Shown in pieces: positions 8,698 to 16,547 of a stretch of DNA of 43,962 nucleotides; positions within the stretch are counted from its first letter, which is position 1, and each line of letters starts with the position of its first letter. A program made the position numbers and the translations under genes. Below the pieces are notes generated by a model, which searched no databases, was not told where the DNA came from, and was given only the letters and a program-made list of their open reading frames with translations. The stretch lies in assembly GCA_024275435.1 (NCBI GenBank), contig JAJRZC010000049.1, positions 1 through 43,962 on the forward strand, in the 5' to 3' direction. This DNA comes from Alphaproteobacteria bacterium (lineage in GTDB: Bacteria; Pseudomonadota; Alphaproteobacteria; Rhizobiales; Hyphomicrobiaceae).

Positions 8698-9435
8698 ATG
8701 CGTAGGTTATTCCTCGCCATCCTTTTTATCAGCGCCGCAAGCACCGCTTCAAACGCCGGCCACTGGGCCATGGGCGGTTCTATGTGGGCCGACATGCCAT
8801 CAAAATCCGGCAAATCAACATACAACTCAAAAAAGAAATCAAAGCCGTTCTGGATTGAAAACATACAGTCTGGAAAAAAGAAAAAATCGGCAAATTACAC
8901 ACAGATCAAAAACAAAAAAGGTGCCGCCAAGTGGAACGGTGGAGCTAAGCCGCACATCGCTTCAATCGCCCCCCCAATTGTCACCTTCCGCTCAAACTAC
9001 GCCAAGGGATCCATCGTCATAGATACCGCAGGGCGTAAACTTTATTATATTCTCTCCAAGACGAAGGCTTACCGTTACCCCGTCGCTGTAGGCCGCAAGG
9101 GTTTCAAATGGTCCGGCACACACAAAATCTCAAAAAAGGTGAACTGGCCCACGTGGCGCCCCCCCGCCGAAATGCGCCAACGCCAACCTCACCTTCCAAA
9201 GGTTATGTCAGGTGGTATTAACAATCCGCTTGGCGCCAAAGCCCTGTACCTTGGCAGCACGCTGTATCGCATCCACGGTACCAACAAAGTCAAATCAGTT
9301 GGCCGCGCCGTCTCGTCTGGATGCTTCCGTATGTTAAATGGACATGTGACACATCTGGCGAAAATTGCCTCCGTTGGCACCACCGTTCGTGTTCTCAAGC
9401 GCTTACCCAAAAAGGTGCGTGTAGCATCAAAGTGA
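8698..9435 (+). CDS. secreted L,D-transpeptidase (YkuD domain)
   Basis: YkuD enzymes make 3-3 peptidoglycan crosslinks or attach proteins to meso-diaminopimelate. A signal peptide (MRRLFLAILFISAASTASNA) is followed by a very basic, low-complexity linker (about residues 30-90, rich in Lys and Ser). The YkuD domain runs from about residue 95 to 230: GSIVIDTAGRKLYYIL, YPVAVGRKGFKWSGTHKI, the NPLGAKALYLG motif, then IHGTNK and the active site SSGCFRM. His193 and Cys209 are the expected catalytic pair. The usual SHGC is SSGC here; I recall this variant as frequent in Rhizobiales. It is monocistronic, with a strong terminator 35 bp downstream. Confidence 0.92.
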   Translation: MRRLFLAILFISAASTASNAGHWAMGGSMWADMPSKSGKSTYNSKKKSKPFWIENIQSGKKKKSANYTQIKNKKGAAKWNGGAKPHIASIAPPIVTFRSNYAKGSIVIDTAGRKLYYILSKTKAYRYPVAVGRKGFKWSGTHKISKKVNWPTWRPPAEMRQRQPHLPKVMSGGINNPLGAKALYLGSTLYRIHGTNKVKSVGRAVSSGCFRMLNGHVTHLAKIASVGTTVRVLKRLPKKVRVASK

Positions 9436-9470
9436 TATTCTCGAACAAGAGAACGAACCTTTCAAAAGGA

Positions 9471-9510
9471 AAGCAGCCGTCTTGAACTCTCAAGACGGCT
9501 GCTTTTTTTT
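9471..9510 (+). terminator. rho-independent terminator of L,D-transpeptidase gene
   Basis: A perfect 14-bp stem, AAGCAGCCGTCTTG (9471-9484) with CAAGACGGCTGCTT (9491-9504), has the 6-nt loop AACTCT and runs into eight T's (9503-9510). It is a textbook intrinsic terminator on the plus strand. On the minus strand only a short T-run follows, so it is probably one-directional. Confidence 0.95.
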
Positions 9511-9549
9511 AAGAGCCAGACTATTCGTTACGTAGATCAAACCTGGAAA

Positions 9550-9756
9550 TTACTTCACAAAATGATACAGCAGTTCATGAAGCGGGGAACGTGAAACAAA
9601 CAGGTTAATGCCCAAGGCCGACTTGGCAAGGTAAACAGCAACAACACTTCCCAAGGCAAAAGCCGTGACGCAGGTCCACAGCAGGAATTTACGCACACCC
9701 CTCACGCTATGAGAATGAGAACGAAAAGAGGAAGTAAAACGCGTCATTTGCGACAT
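9550..9756 (-). CDS. small single-span membrane protein
   Basis: A 68-residue protein with a basic, Ser-rich N-terminus, one membrane segment (FLLWTCVTAFALGSVVAVYLA, here split as residues about 24-44) and a C-terminus that ends FVSRSPLHELLYHFVK. I recall similar short alphaproteobacterial proteins with the ending SPLH-x-LLY, but no function is known to me. The alternative start is the ATG three codons later. The only other ORFs in the strip are on the plus strand at 9709-10099, with composition unlike a protein. Confidence 0.65.
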   Translation of the reverse strand: MSQMTRFTSSFRSHSHSVRGVRKFLLWTCVTAFALGSVVAVYLAKSALGINLFVSRSPLHELLYHFVK

Positions 9757-9992
9757 TCAACAACAGACCTTATTGGAACAAACTTCTTGAGGTATTTGCA
9801 AACAAGCCTCAAAGGCAAGAATTTGAACAGACAAAAAGCGTTCAATAAGGTTATTGCCATTGCTTCATGCTGTAAAAGCCCTTGCCAAATGCTGGAAAAG
9901 CTCCTCAAAGCTTTTCAAAGCACTTGCAAATCTCATTCCAATCCAAGCGCGAGCGCATAAAACAGACGTGAAAATAAAGAAAAATCGCTCAA

Positions 9993-11318
9993 TCAGCTCT
10001 CCAGAAACTTGGCAGGCTCGCCAATGCCTGTTCCCAGAATTTCTCCTTCCCACATCACACGCCGTCCGCGAACCACAGTACCCACCGGCCAACCCGTAAC
10101 CGTTTTCCCATCATAGGGCGTCCAGCCGCTGCGGCTTTCAATCCAATCGTTGGTGATCGTCTCAACCCGCTTCATATCGACCACCGTCAAATCACCATCA
10201 TAGCCCACCGCAATGCGTCCTTTGTTCCTCAAACCAAACAACCTCTGCGGACCATGGCTCGTCAGATCCACAAACCGGTCCAACGACAACCGACCCGCGT
10301 TAACATGGTCAAGCATAATCGGCACCAAAGTCTGAACCCCCGTCATGCCCGCATGCGATTGCGGATAAGGATGATCTTTTTCCTCCCGTGTATGCGGCGC
10401 ATGGTCAGACCCAAGGACATCCACAACACCATTTTCAATTCCCTCCCAGATTGCCTGACGATGCGTATCATCGCGAACAGGAGGATTCATCTGGGCATAG
10501 GTCCCCAGTCGCTCATAGCAGTCCGGCGCCACCAACGTGAGATGATGCGGTGTAACCTCAACGCTGGCCCATTCCTTATGCGAAGCCAGAAAAGCCATTT
10601 CGGCAGCCGTAGAGATGTGCAGGACATGAATACGCTTGCGGTGCTTTTCAGCTAACCCCACGAGTATCTTCGTGGCAATCAGCGCGGCTTCCTCATCCCG
10701 CCACACCGGATGCGAAGACGGATCATTCGGCACACGCAGATCCGCCCGTTCAATCAAACGAGCTTCATCTTCCGCATGAAACGCAGCGCGACGCGTAATC
10801 TTTGCAATGATCCGGTCTAGCGACGGCTCATCATCAACCAGCAGATTTCCCGTCGATGAGCCAATAAAAACCTTGATACCAGCAGACCCCTCCAAGCGCT
10901 CCAACTCAGGAAGATCGTCAATATTCTCGCGCGTCCCACCAACATAAAATGCAAAATCACAAAACATGCGATGGCGCGCAGCTGCGACCTTTTCAGCCAA
11001 ACGCTCGGCATTCGTGGTCAACGGGTCAGTGTTGGGCATTTCGAAAACAGTCGTCGTTCCACCCATCACAGCCCCCCGACTTCCGGTTTCCAGATCTTCC
11101 TTATGGGTAAGCCCTGGCTCGCGAAAATGCACCTGGCTATCAATTACGCCCGGCAGCACAGTCAGACCGGACACATCCACAACTTCCCCAGCCTTTGACT
11201 CTGGCAAAGCCCCCAACGCAGCGATCCTGCCATCCTTGATACCAATATCAATCTCATGGCAACCATTCTGGTTAAAAACCTTCCCACCTTTGAAAATCAC
11301 GTCAAATGTCTGCGCCAT
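9993..11318 (-). CDS. pyrC: dihydroorotase (class I, amidohydrolase family)
   Basis: It cyclises carbamoyl-aspartate to dihydroorotate in pyrimidine synthesis. The protein is an amidohydrolase of about 441 residues. Seen motifs: PGVIDSQVHFREPGLTHKED, GGTTTVFEMPNTDP, GIKVFIGSSTG (the expected carbamylated Lys), a metal-binding His in AAFHAEDE, VLHISTAAEM and GSDHAPHTREEKDHPYP with the catalytic Asp. The first His of the usual HxH metal motif is Gln (QVH). ATG 11318 has AAAGAGACTGGA upstream and is preferred over an in-frame TTG at 11342. Related hydrolases such as allantoinase are alternatives, but the GSDHAPHT and PNTDP motifs fit dihydroorotase. It is divergent from ygfZ over 169 bp. Confidence 0.88.
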   Translation of the reverse strand: MAQTFDVIFKGGKVFNQNGCHEIDIGIKDGRIAALGALPESKAGEVVDVSGLTVLPGVIDSQVHFREPGLTHKEDLETGSRGAVMGGTTTVFEMPNTDPLTTNAERLAEKVAAARHRMFCDFAFYVGGTRENIDDLPELERLEGSAGIKVFIGSSTGNLLVDDEPSLDRIIAKITRRAAFHAEDEARLIERADLRVPNDPSSHPVWRDEEAALIATKILVGLAEKHRKRIHVLHISTAAEMAFLASHKEWASVEVTPHHLTLVAPDCYERLGTYAQMNPPVRDDTHRQAIWEGIENGVVDVLGSDHAPHTREEKDHPYPQSHAGMTGVQTLVPIMLDHVNAGRLSLDRFVDLTSHGPQRLFGLRNKGRIAVGYDGDLTVVDMKRVETITNDWIESRSGWTPYDGKTVTGWPVGTVVRGRRVMWEGEILGTGIGEPAKFLES

Positions 11319-11487
11319 TCCAGTCTCTTTTCTGATCACCAAACTATTGGGGTATACTTAGCATCCTGATATTTACCCGCGCACTTGCACCGCCCTTCAG
11401 CACCGCCTAACTAATTACTATATGCCATAACGAAAACTAGGTTGCGTTTTAACGCTCCAACACACCAGAAGGTTAAACATCAATACC

Positions 11488-12402
11488 ATGAACGCCCTGA
11501 AGTCCATCCCACTTGTTGACCGTGGCGTTATCAAAGTCAGCGGGCCCGACGCAAAACAATTTCTGCAAGGTCTCATCACCAACGACATGGACTTGTTGCA
11601 AAATCAAAAAGCCATCCATGCCGGATTGCTTTCCCCACAAGGAAAAATTCTGTTCGATTTCTTTGTGGTAAACGATGGCGATGCATTTCTATTGGATGTC
11701 GCTCGCCATCAATCCGTACCCCTAAAGCTTCGGCTCGGAATGTATAGGCTACATTCCAACGTAACCATAGAAAACGTCTCCCCTAACTTCACGGTTGTCG
11801 CCCTGTGGGGGGACACACTCCCAACTCTTCCAAAAGCCTCCGATCCTATTCATTTCACTGATCCGCGTTTGGAACCCATGGGCATGCGCATTCTGGTCAC
11901 GATCAAAAGTGGCTGGTTACCTTCAAAACTTGATGCCACACCCGCAACACAGGAAAAATATGATGCCCACCGAATTTCCCTCGGCGTCCCAGAGGGGGGC
12001 AAGGATTACGCATTTGGCGAAACTTTCATTCACGAGGCACTGTTCGACCAACTCAATGGCGTTTCCTTTTCAAAAGGATGCTTTATCGGCCAGGAAGTTG
12101 TCAGCCGCATGCAACATCGCGCCACCGCCCGCCGACGAATCGTTCCCATTGAAGGGCACACCCAACTTCCTCCCAAGGGAACTGAAATACGTGCAGGCTC
12201 TTCCCTAATTGGCACAGTGTGCTCGGTGGCAGAAAAAAAAGCTTTAGCTAACTTGCGCCTCGATCGCGTTCAAGAAGCCCTGAAAGCTGGTCAACCGCTC
12301 AAAGCGGACGACATTGAGATCGAAATTAAACTGCCAAGCTGGGCAACTTTTTCGCTGAGCGCTCCAAGCACCAACGAGAAAACTGAAAAGCCGAAAGCAT
12401 GA
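11488..12402 (+). CDS. ygfZ: folate-binding protein YgfZ (GcvT-like)
   Basis: YgfZ binds tetrahydrofolate and helps assemble or repair iron-sulfur clusters in certain enzymes. The protein is 304 residues with the GcvT-like fold: VIKVSGPDAKQFLQGLITND near the N-terminus, HAGLLSPQGKILFDFFV, and the diagnostic KGCFIGQEVVSRMQHR with the conserved Cys. The C-terminal part is a small barrel domain. It overlaps tag by four bases (ATGA), so the two are translationally coupled, and the HD hydrolase follows 18 bp after tag. NadA in this window is an iron-sulfur enzyme, but no direct link is shown. Confidence 0.93.
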   Translation: MNALKSIPLVDRGVIKVSGPDAKQFLQGLITNDMDLLQNQKAIHAGLLSPQGKILFDFFVVNDGDAFLLDVARHQSVPLKLRLGMYRLHSNVTIENVSPNFTVVALWGDTLPTLPKASDPIHFTDPRLEPMGMRILVTIKSGWLPSKLDATPATQEKYDAHRISLGVPEGGKDYAFGETFIHEALFDQLNGVSFSKGCFIGQEVVSRMQHRATARRRIVPIEGHTQLPPKGTEIRAGSSLIGTVCSVAEKKALANLRLDRVQEALKAGQPLKADDIEIEIKLPSWATFSLSAPSTNEKTEKPKA

Positions 12403-13031
12403 ACACGCGCAATCACAAGTCCCGAGAAACAGAAAAATCCGGTTGCCAGTGGCCCGGCTTAGAACACCCCCTATATGCCCGCTACCACGACAAGGAGTGG
12501 GGAGTACCCAAAGCAAAAGATTTCCAGTTGTTCGAAAAACTCATTCTTGAAGGGTTTCAGGCTGGCCTTAGCTGGTTCACCATCTTAAAGAAGCGACCGG
12601 ATTTTAGAAAAGCATTTGCTGGCTTCAATCCAAAGACCATCGCCGCCTTTGATGAAAAAGACATTGAAAGGCTCATGGCAGACACAGGAATTGTTCGCAA
12701 CCGGCTTAAGATTGAAGCAACCATCACCAATGCCCACGCCTACCTTGACCTTGTCGAACACACCAGCTTCGCCGAATTTCTTTGGTCATACCTGGAAAAT
12801 GGCCCCATACAAAACAGCTGGCGCAAGCACGAAGAAGTGCCCGCTCACACCCCATTGTCAAACCAACTCTCAAAAGCTCTAAAAGACAAAGGATTTCGTT
12901 TTGTAGGCCCAACGACAACATATGCTTTCATGCAGTCCGTCGGAATGGTCAATGATCACCTGATTGGTTGCTCACGCCACCTAGAATGCACAAAACTCCA
13001 GCACGCCTACCAGCCTGAAACTATATCATAA
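12399..13031 (+). CDS. tag: DNA-3-methyladenine glycosylase I
   Basis: Tag excises 3-methyladenine from alkylated DNA by base flipping. The protein is 210 residues. The family's N-terminus is present: CQWPGLEHPLYARYHDKEWG, with a Cys and a His of the zinc site. LFEKLILEGFQAGLSWFTIL follows with the active-site Glu and Trp, then the helix-hairpin-helix-like FDEKDIERLMADTGIVRNRL. The end GFRFVGPTTTYAFMQSVGMV is followed by the last zinc ligands (NDHLIGCSRH). It starts within the stop of ygfZ, so the two are one transcription unit. Confidence 0.95.
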   Translation: MNTRNHKSRETEKSGCQWPGLEHPLYARYHDKEWGVPKAKDFQLFEKLILEGFQAGLSWFTILKKRPDFRKAFAGFNPKTIAAFDEKDIERLMADTGIVRNRLKIEATITNAHAYLDLVEHTSFAEFLWSYLENGPIQNSWRKHEEVPAHTPLSNQLSKALKDKGFRFVGPTTTYAFMQSVGMVNDHLIGCSRHLECTKLQHAYQPETIS

Positions 13032-13049
13032 AGAAAAACGAGAAAGTTA

Positions 13050-13670
13050 TTGAACGCCCAAGATCAAAGCTTACAAGAGCGCCCACCTCGCGCATGGCAA
13101 CGGATGTTGTCCGGGCGTAGACTTGACCTTCTAAACCCGGAACCAAAAGATATTGAGATTATCGATATCGCCCATGGGTTGGCCCGTGTCGCCCGTTGGA
13201 ATGGTCAAACTTTAGGCAATCATGCCTTGTCGGTTGCGCAACACGTGACAATCGTCGAAGACATTACCAACGATAAAAACCCTAACTGGCCTTCACAGTG
13301 GCGCCGCGCGGCCTTGCTTCATGATGCCGCCGAATATGTCATCGGAGATTTGATTAGCCCCTTCAAGACAGCCATCGGGCTCGATTACAAGGCCTTTGAA
13401 ATTAGGCTCCTGAAGGCCATTCACCAGCGCTTTCACATACCAGCCAGCCTTCCAGATGAAATCGCTCTGCAAATCAAGCAAGCTGATCGCATCGCAGCAT
13501 ATTTTGAAGCCACTGGTCTGGCTGGTTTCAATGAACAGGAAGCCCTTTCCTTTTTTGGAACCCCCAGTGGGATCTCAAAACAATTGTACTCAAGACTTGC
13601 CAATCTGAAACCTGTACCTGCCACAGTGGCTCAACAAGAATTTCTGCTTCGTTTTGAAAAAATCACCTGA
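13050..13670 (+). CDS. HD-domain phosphohydrolase (YfbR/COG1896-like)
   Basis: COG1896 proteins are metal-dependent phosphohydrolases; the E. coli YfbR member removes phosphate from deoxynucleoside monophosphates. The metal motif is intact: NHALSVAQHV (first His), AALLHDAAEYVIGDLISPFK (His-Asp) and KQADRIAAYFEATGL (final Asp). The length is 206 residues. The start is TTG at 13050 with GAGAAAG upstream; I see no better ATG that keeps PRAWQRMLSGRRLDLL, a conserved N-terminal patch. It is third in the run ygfZ-tag-HD. The true substrate is unknown. Confidence 0.87.
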   Translation: MNAQDQSLQERPPRAWQRMLSGRRLDLLNPEPKDIEIIDIAHGLARVARWNGQTLGNHALSVAQHVTIVEDITNDKNPNWPSQWRRAALLHDAAEYVIGDLISPFKTAIGLDYKAFEIRLLKAIHQRFHIPASLPDEIALQIKQADRIAAYFEATGLAGFNEQEALSFFGTPSGISKQLYSRLANLKPVPATVAQQEFLLRFEKIT

Positions 13671-14064
13671 AAATTAAAAAAAATCTCAGCCGAAGAAGTC
13701 CATCCTTTCCATCATTTCAAGCATTTCTATGAATGCCCCATTTCAAAGGGATAAGCGTACTTTAGAAAGCGCTTTTTCAACCCTAAATATATTAAAAGAG
13801 ATCACTTCTTGTCCGTCTTATCACTCGAATGATATTAATTTGTTCCAAAAAACGCCATTATCCAGTTCTAGCCCGTTTACAGACCAAAGCCTTTTGGCGT
13901 CGCGGGGGCGCGCTTGGCTTAGGGCGCAGCTTGCGCGGATGCACCAGATCTTCACAACGATCATAATGCATCAACAAGAGCTGTTACCTTGCCACCGGAA
14001 CGGTTGAAATCAAGCATGACGCGTGGGCATGCATTGCATTTCGACAGTGACGGGGTGACGTCTT
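13671..14064. other. intergenic region upstream of NAD regulator gene
   Basis: A 394-bp non-coding stretch, AT-rich except for a GC-rich patch at 13905-13940. The regulator's promoter must lie here. Three TGACG pentamers (14048, 14056, 14066) sit around the first possible start codon. I looked for a copy of the TACTC-N5-GAGTA dyad found upstream of nadA and did not find one. Confidence 0.35.
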
Positions 14065-14862
14065 ATGACGTGGCATCGTTTTTGCGATGTTTCAAGATAC
14101 GGATTAGGGGCTATGAAGGCAGAGGCAACTCACACGCAGATCGCACCTGAACACCTGAGCAAAGCAAGTGTTCACGTGCACTCCAACGGCATTCACGATC
14201 ACAAAATTAAATCGGTCGTGACCAATCACAACACCCGTAGTTTGCGTAAAAGTCCTGGCGTAGAAATCGGTTTAAACGCCGCTATTGTCGCCGTTAATAA
14301 CGATGAACCCATGGTACTCGTCGTCTCCGAACCAGCCGACATGGCAGGCGCCACAGATGGCTTGCCATTCGGGCCATTCTCACCACTTGAACATCGAACA
14401 TTGGAAATTGGGCTTCGGTCCTGGGTATCCGCTCAGACCGGAATAGATCTAGGCTACGTCGAACAGCTTTATACATTTGGCGATCGTGGACGAGAAGCCG
14501 AACCCGTAGAAATACAGCCTCATGTTGTATCTATTGGTTACCTTGCCCTGACCAGGATTGATGACAACACCAATGATGAAAAAAGCGAGTTCTGGCGCAG
14601 TTGGTACCATTATTTCCCTTGGGAAGATTGGCGTTCAGGCCGCCCTGAAATTCTAGACAACGTAATAGCTCCAGCTCTGGAAGCCTGGGCCCAACAACAT
14701 CATTCCAACGAATCACATGCTCAGCTGCATGATCGCAGCCGACGTGTCCGTCTCTGCTTTGGCCTTGATGGGACCACCTGGGATGAGGAAAAAGTCCTGG
14801 AGCGCTATGAGCTTTTGTTTGAAGCTGGCTTGGTGCCAGAAGCAAAACGCAACAACAGCTAA
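14065..14862 (+). CDS. nadQ: NAD regulator NadQ-like, 5' part: NUDIX-like sensor domain, cut by in-frame TAA
   Basis: This is the effector-sensing half of the alphaproteobacterial NAD regulator (NadQ as I recall the name, COG4111-like), related in domain plan to NrtR. Family sequence: VEIGLNAAIVAVNNDEPMVL, LPFGPFSPLEHRTLEIGLRS, LGYVEQLYTFGDRGRE, VSIGYLALTR, WYHYFPWEDWRSGRPEILD and DEEKVLERYELLFEAGLVPE. The NUDIX box is degenerate, as expected for a sensor without hydrolase activity. It stops at TAA 14860-14862 after 265 codons, but the same frame stays open and continues with the winged-helix domain. ATG 14065 has GGGGTGA upstream; ATG 14113 is the other choice. nadABC, its expected target, starts at 18356. 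Confidence 0.88.
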   Translation: MTWHRFCDVSRYGLGAMKAEATHTQIAPEHLSKASVHVHSNGIHDHKIKSVVTNHNTRSLRKSPGVEIGLNAAIVAVNNDEPMVLVVSEPADMAGATDGLPFGPFSPLEHRTLEIGLRSWVSAQTGIDLGYVEQLYTFGDRGREAEPVEIQPHVVSIGYLALTRIDDNTNDEKSEFWRSWYHYFPWEDWRSGRPEILDNVIAPALEAWAQQHHSNESHAQLHDRSRRVRLCFGLDGTTWDEEKVLERYELLFEAGLVPEAKRNNS

Positions 14863-15240
14863 ATTTCATCAATTTCACCCACATTCAATGGTGACCCCTC
14901 CCCCTTTGGGATCAGCATGCGTGCCGACCACCGTAGAATTCTAGCCACTGCTATTGGACGCGTTCGTGCCAAAATAAAATATCGGCCGGTTGTTTTTGAA
15001 TTGATGGCTCATGAGTTCACTTTGTTCGAATTGCAAAAAACCGTTGAAGCCATTTTGGGACCGCATCTACACAAGCAGAACTTCCGGCGTCTTGTTGAAA
15101 GCGCAGGTCTTGTGGAACCAACCGGCGAAATGAAAACACGCACCGGAGGACGCCCAGCAAAACTCTTCCGCTTCCGCAAAGAGGTTTTGATGGAAAGACC
15201 TGCACCAGGCGTGCGTGTCAAACCACCAGGCCGTGTCTAA
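14863..15240 (+). CDS. nadQ: NAD regulator NadQ-like, 3' part: winged-helix DNA-binding domain
   Basis: Reading from 14863 in the same frame as the upstream part gives 18 variable residues and then, from ATG 14917, RADHRRILATAIGRVRAKIK, YRPVVFELMAHEFTLFELQK, LGPHLHKQNFRRLVESAGLV and TRTGGRPAKLFRFRKEVL, the NrtR-type winged-helix domain. In the homologues I recall this is the C-terminal part of the same chain, joined by a short poorly conserved linker that matches the region of the TAA. If translated on its own it would start at ATG 14917 (107 residues); only a weak GGG lies upstream. A separate DNA-binding subunit, a readthrough product and a dead fragment are all possible. Confidence 0.85.
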   Translation: MSSISPTFNGDPSPFGISMRADHRRILATAIGRVRAKIKYRPVVFELMAHEFTLFELQKTVEAILGPHLHKQNFRRLVESAGLVEPTGEMKTRTGGRPAKLFRFRKEVLMERPAPGVRVKPPGRV

Positions 15241-15391
15241 AAAATATGGCGGCTCTGCTCTCCAAAAGTCACGGGGGGCTCGAGCATTCCTAGTAACAAC
15301 GCCATCCCGGTATTTTTCCTGTTTAGCTTAACTTTAAAATCAATGAATCGGCGAACCAACGCCGATCAAGCGCCCCCACGAGGGCATATTA

Positions 15392-15428
15392 CGCAACCCC
15401 CTTGTACACTTCTGACAAGGGGGTTGCG
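15392..15428. terminator. perfect 14-bp hairpin downstream of NAD regulator
   Basis: CGCAACCCCCTTGT (15392-15405) pairs perfectly with ACAAGGGGGTTGCG (15415-15428) around a 9-nt loop. It follows the regulator gene by 150 bp and precedes the next gene by 44 bp. There is no T-run on either side, so it could be a terminator needing other factors, an mRNA-stabilising stem or a protein-binding dyad. Confidence 0.55.
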
Positions 15429-15472
15429 GTTGGCGCTTTCCTGTCTTATCGAACACCTAAAAAAGGTGACAT

Positions 15473-16078
15473 ATGTTTCAAGAGTTCGGTAAGACCATCC
15501 TCGCTGCATTTTCGTTTGATATTCAAACATTGAACGGCATTGACAAAATCAATGCCGTAGCAGCCATAAGCCAGACAGTTGCAGCACTGTTATCATTATC
15601 CGCTCTGCTTCTTTCCATCTGGGTTTATTCTCGCCAGCAGCGCTTGAATCGATGGCAGCTACGCTTGCAACGGGAGGACCATATCATCGCCTGGGCACGC
15701 ATGTGCCTCAAGTTGATGTCCGAGGTAGAAGAACACGTCAAATGCCGTCTGTTAAAAGGCGACGTAAAACTTTCTTCCGAAGAATTCATTCATTTTCGCT
15801 CTCGCCTCAGCGCCCTGATTGACGAGGGACGGTTATATTTTCCCAATATAAAAGATCCGAAAAAAGGGGCCAGCAAAGACCCCGCCTATCAAGGTCATCG
15901 CCAAAAAATCCTTGATGATTTGGTTTCATTTTATGATCAGCTAGATCGGATGCAAAAGACCTATACCGTCAAAATGAACGAGGAAACCGCCGAGTGTTTC
16001 AATCAACTTCGCCGTTCATTCGTCTCCGCCACTCAAAAAACCATCGACCCAAGGCGCTTCAACCGAATTAAAGCTTAA
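15473..16078 (+). CDS. membrane-anchored protein of unknown function
   Basis: A 201-residue protein whose start ATG follows AAGGTGA. One hydrophobic segment near residues 30-52 (AISQTVAALLSLSALLLSIW) is followed by a basic cytoplasmic-side start (YSRQQRLNRWQLRLQRED). The rest is helical and charged: WARMCLKLMSEVEEHVKCRL, SSEEFIHFRSRLSALIDEGR and a Lys-rich linker with KDPKKGASKDPAYQGHRQK. I recognise no named family. It lies between the NAD regulator and the ATPase gene, in the same direction as both, but it is separated by a 14-bp hairpin upstream and 487 bp downstream, so it is probably its own transcript. Confidence 0.75.
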   Translation: MFQEFGKTILAAFSFDIQTLNGIDKINAVAAISQTVAALLSLSALLLSIWVYSRQQRLNRWQLRLQREDHIIAWARMCLKLMSEVEEHVKCRLLKGDVKLSSEEFIHFRSRLSALIDEGRLYFPNIKDPKKGASKDPAYQGHRQKILDDLVSFYDQLDRMQKTYTVKMNEETAECFNQLRRSFVSATQKTIDPRRFNRIKA

Positions 16079-16514
16079 AAAAAAACTCATTATCGCAATT
16101 GCCGAAAATCGGAGTTAGACCTTTTTAGCACAAGCTAAGTGCATAACCCTTGGGCATTTTCGAAATACACCAATTCCCCGCATATAACCTGCGTATTATA
16201 TGTAAAACGCTAGTTTCATGCCCCGGTCATTTCACCAACTACCATATAAGTTGACTAGGCAATTAAATTGCCGATGAAGCAGTCCACCAACCCTATTTTT
16301 TCCCTCAATTTGAGTACAATATTGTTTTCAGTTGATTTTCGACGAAAAGTGTCAAAATAATGCCGTAAAGGTTTCCAACCAATGAGAATAACCATATCAA
16401 TTAACTCAGGATATTAACGTTTCGTTTTCCATGTTCATAATATCCACGTGCAGGGACCAGAATTAACAAGCATCTATCACTTCATCGGTGATGTTTTTTA
16501 AGAGGGATTCACCG
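16079..16514. other. AT-rich leader region of ATPase gene with 15-bp palindrome
   Basis: No ORF is supported. GGCAATTAAATTGCC (16258-16272) is a perfect palindrome with 7-bp arms around one base, preceded by TTGAC. Its 12-base core CAATTAAATTGC occurs again at 19500-19511 before nadB. It is a candidate operator. The 3' end of the region carries the hairpin described separately. Confidence 0.4.
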
Positions 16515-16517
16515 ATG
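16483..16517 (+). promoter_or_regulatory. leader hairpin that would cover a start codon
   Basis: CATCGGTGA (16483-16491) pairs perfectly with TCACCGATG (16509-16517), extendable by one T-G wobble pair. The 17-nt loop holds T6 and AGAGGGA, a good ribosome binding site, and the right arm ends in the ATG of a 10-codon leader ORF. Folding would hide the leader start codon but leave its ribosome binding site in the loop. A regulatory role is inference. Confidence 0.45.
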
Positions 16518-16547
16518 GCGTTTAACGACGCTGACCAACACAAGTAG
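16515..16547 (+). CDS. putative 10-codon leader ORF upstream of ATPase gene
   Basis: ATG 16515 to TAG 16547 encodes MAFNDADQHK. AGAGGGA (16501-16507) sits seven bases before the ATG. It ends 18 bp before the ATPase start, so ribosomes could reinitiate or clear the hairpin. It has no run of a single amino-acid codon typical of attenuation. Translation is unproven. Confidence 0.35.
   Translation: MAFNDADQHK

Noticed and set aside
9709-10099. Plus-strand ORFs of 75-83 codons
   Set aside because: Partly antisense to two better-supported genes, no ribosome binding site, and composition unlike a protein.
13905-13940. GC-rich patch with GCGCA-GCT-TGCGC palindrome
   Set aside because: Arms of only five bases and no clear role; likely chance in a local GC-rich stretch.
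14820-14920. Frameshift as the cause of the split NAD regulator
   Set aside because: Both parts are in frame 1; only a stop codon separates them.
14065-15240. Complete reassignment of TAA to an amino acid
   Set aside because: Many intact genes in the window, such as tag, the LysE gene and nadC, end properly at TAA.
16390-16425. TTAAC-N8-TTAAC as a CtrA box
   Set aside because: The spacing is two bases too long for the consensus.
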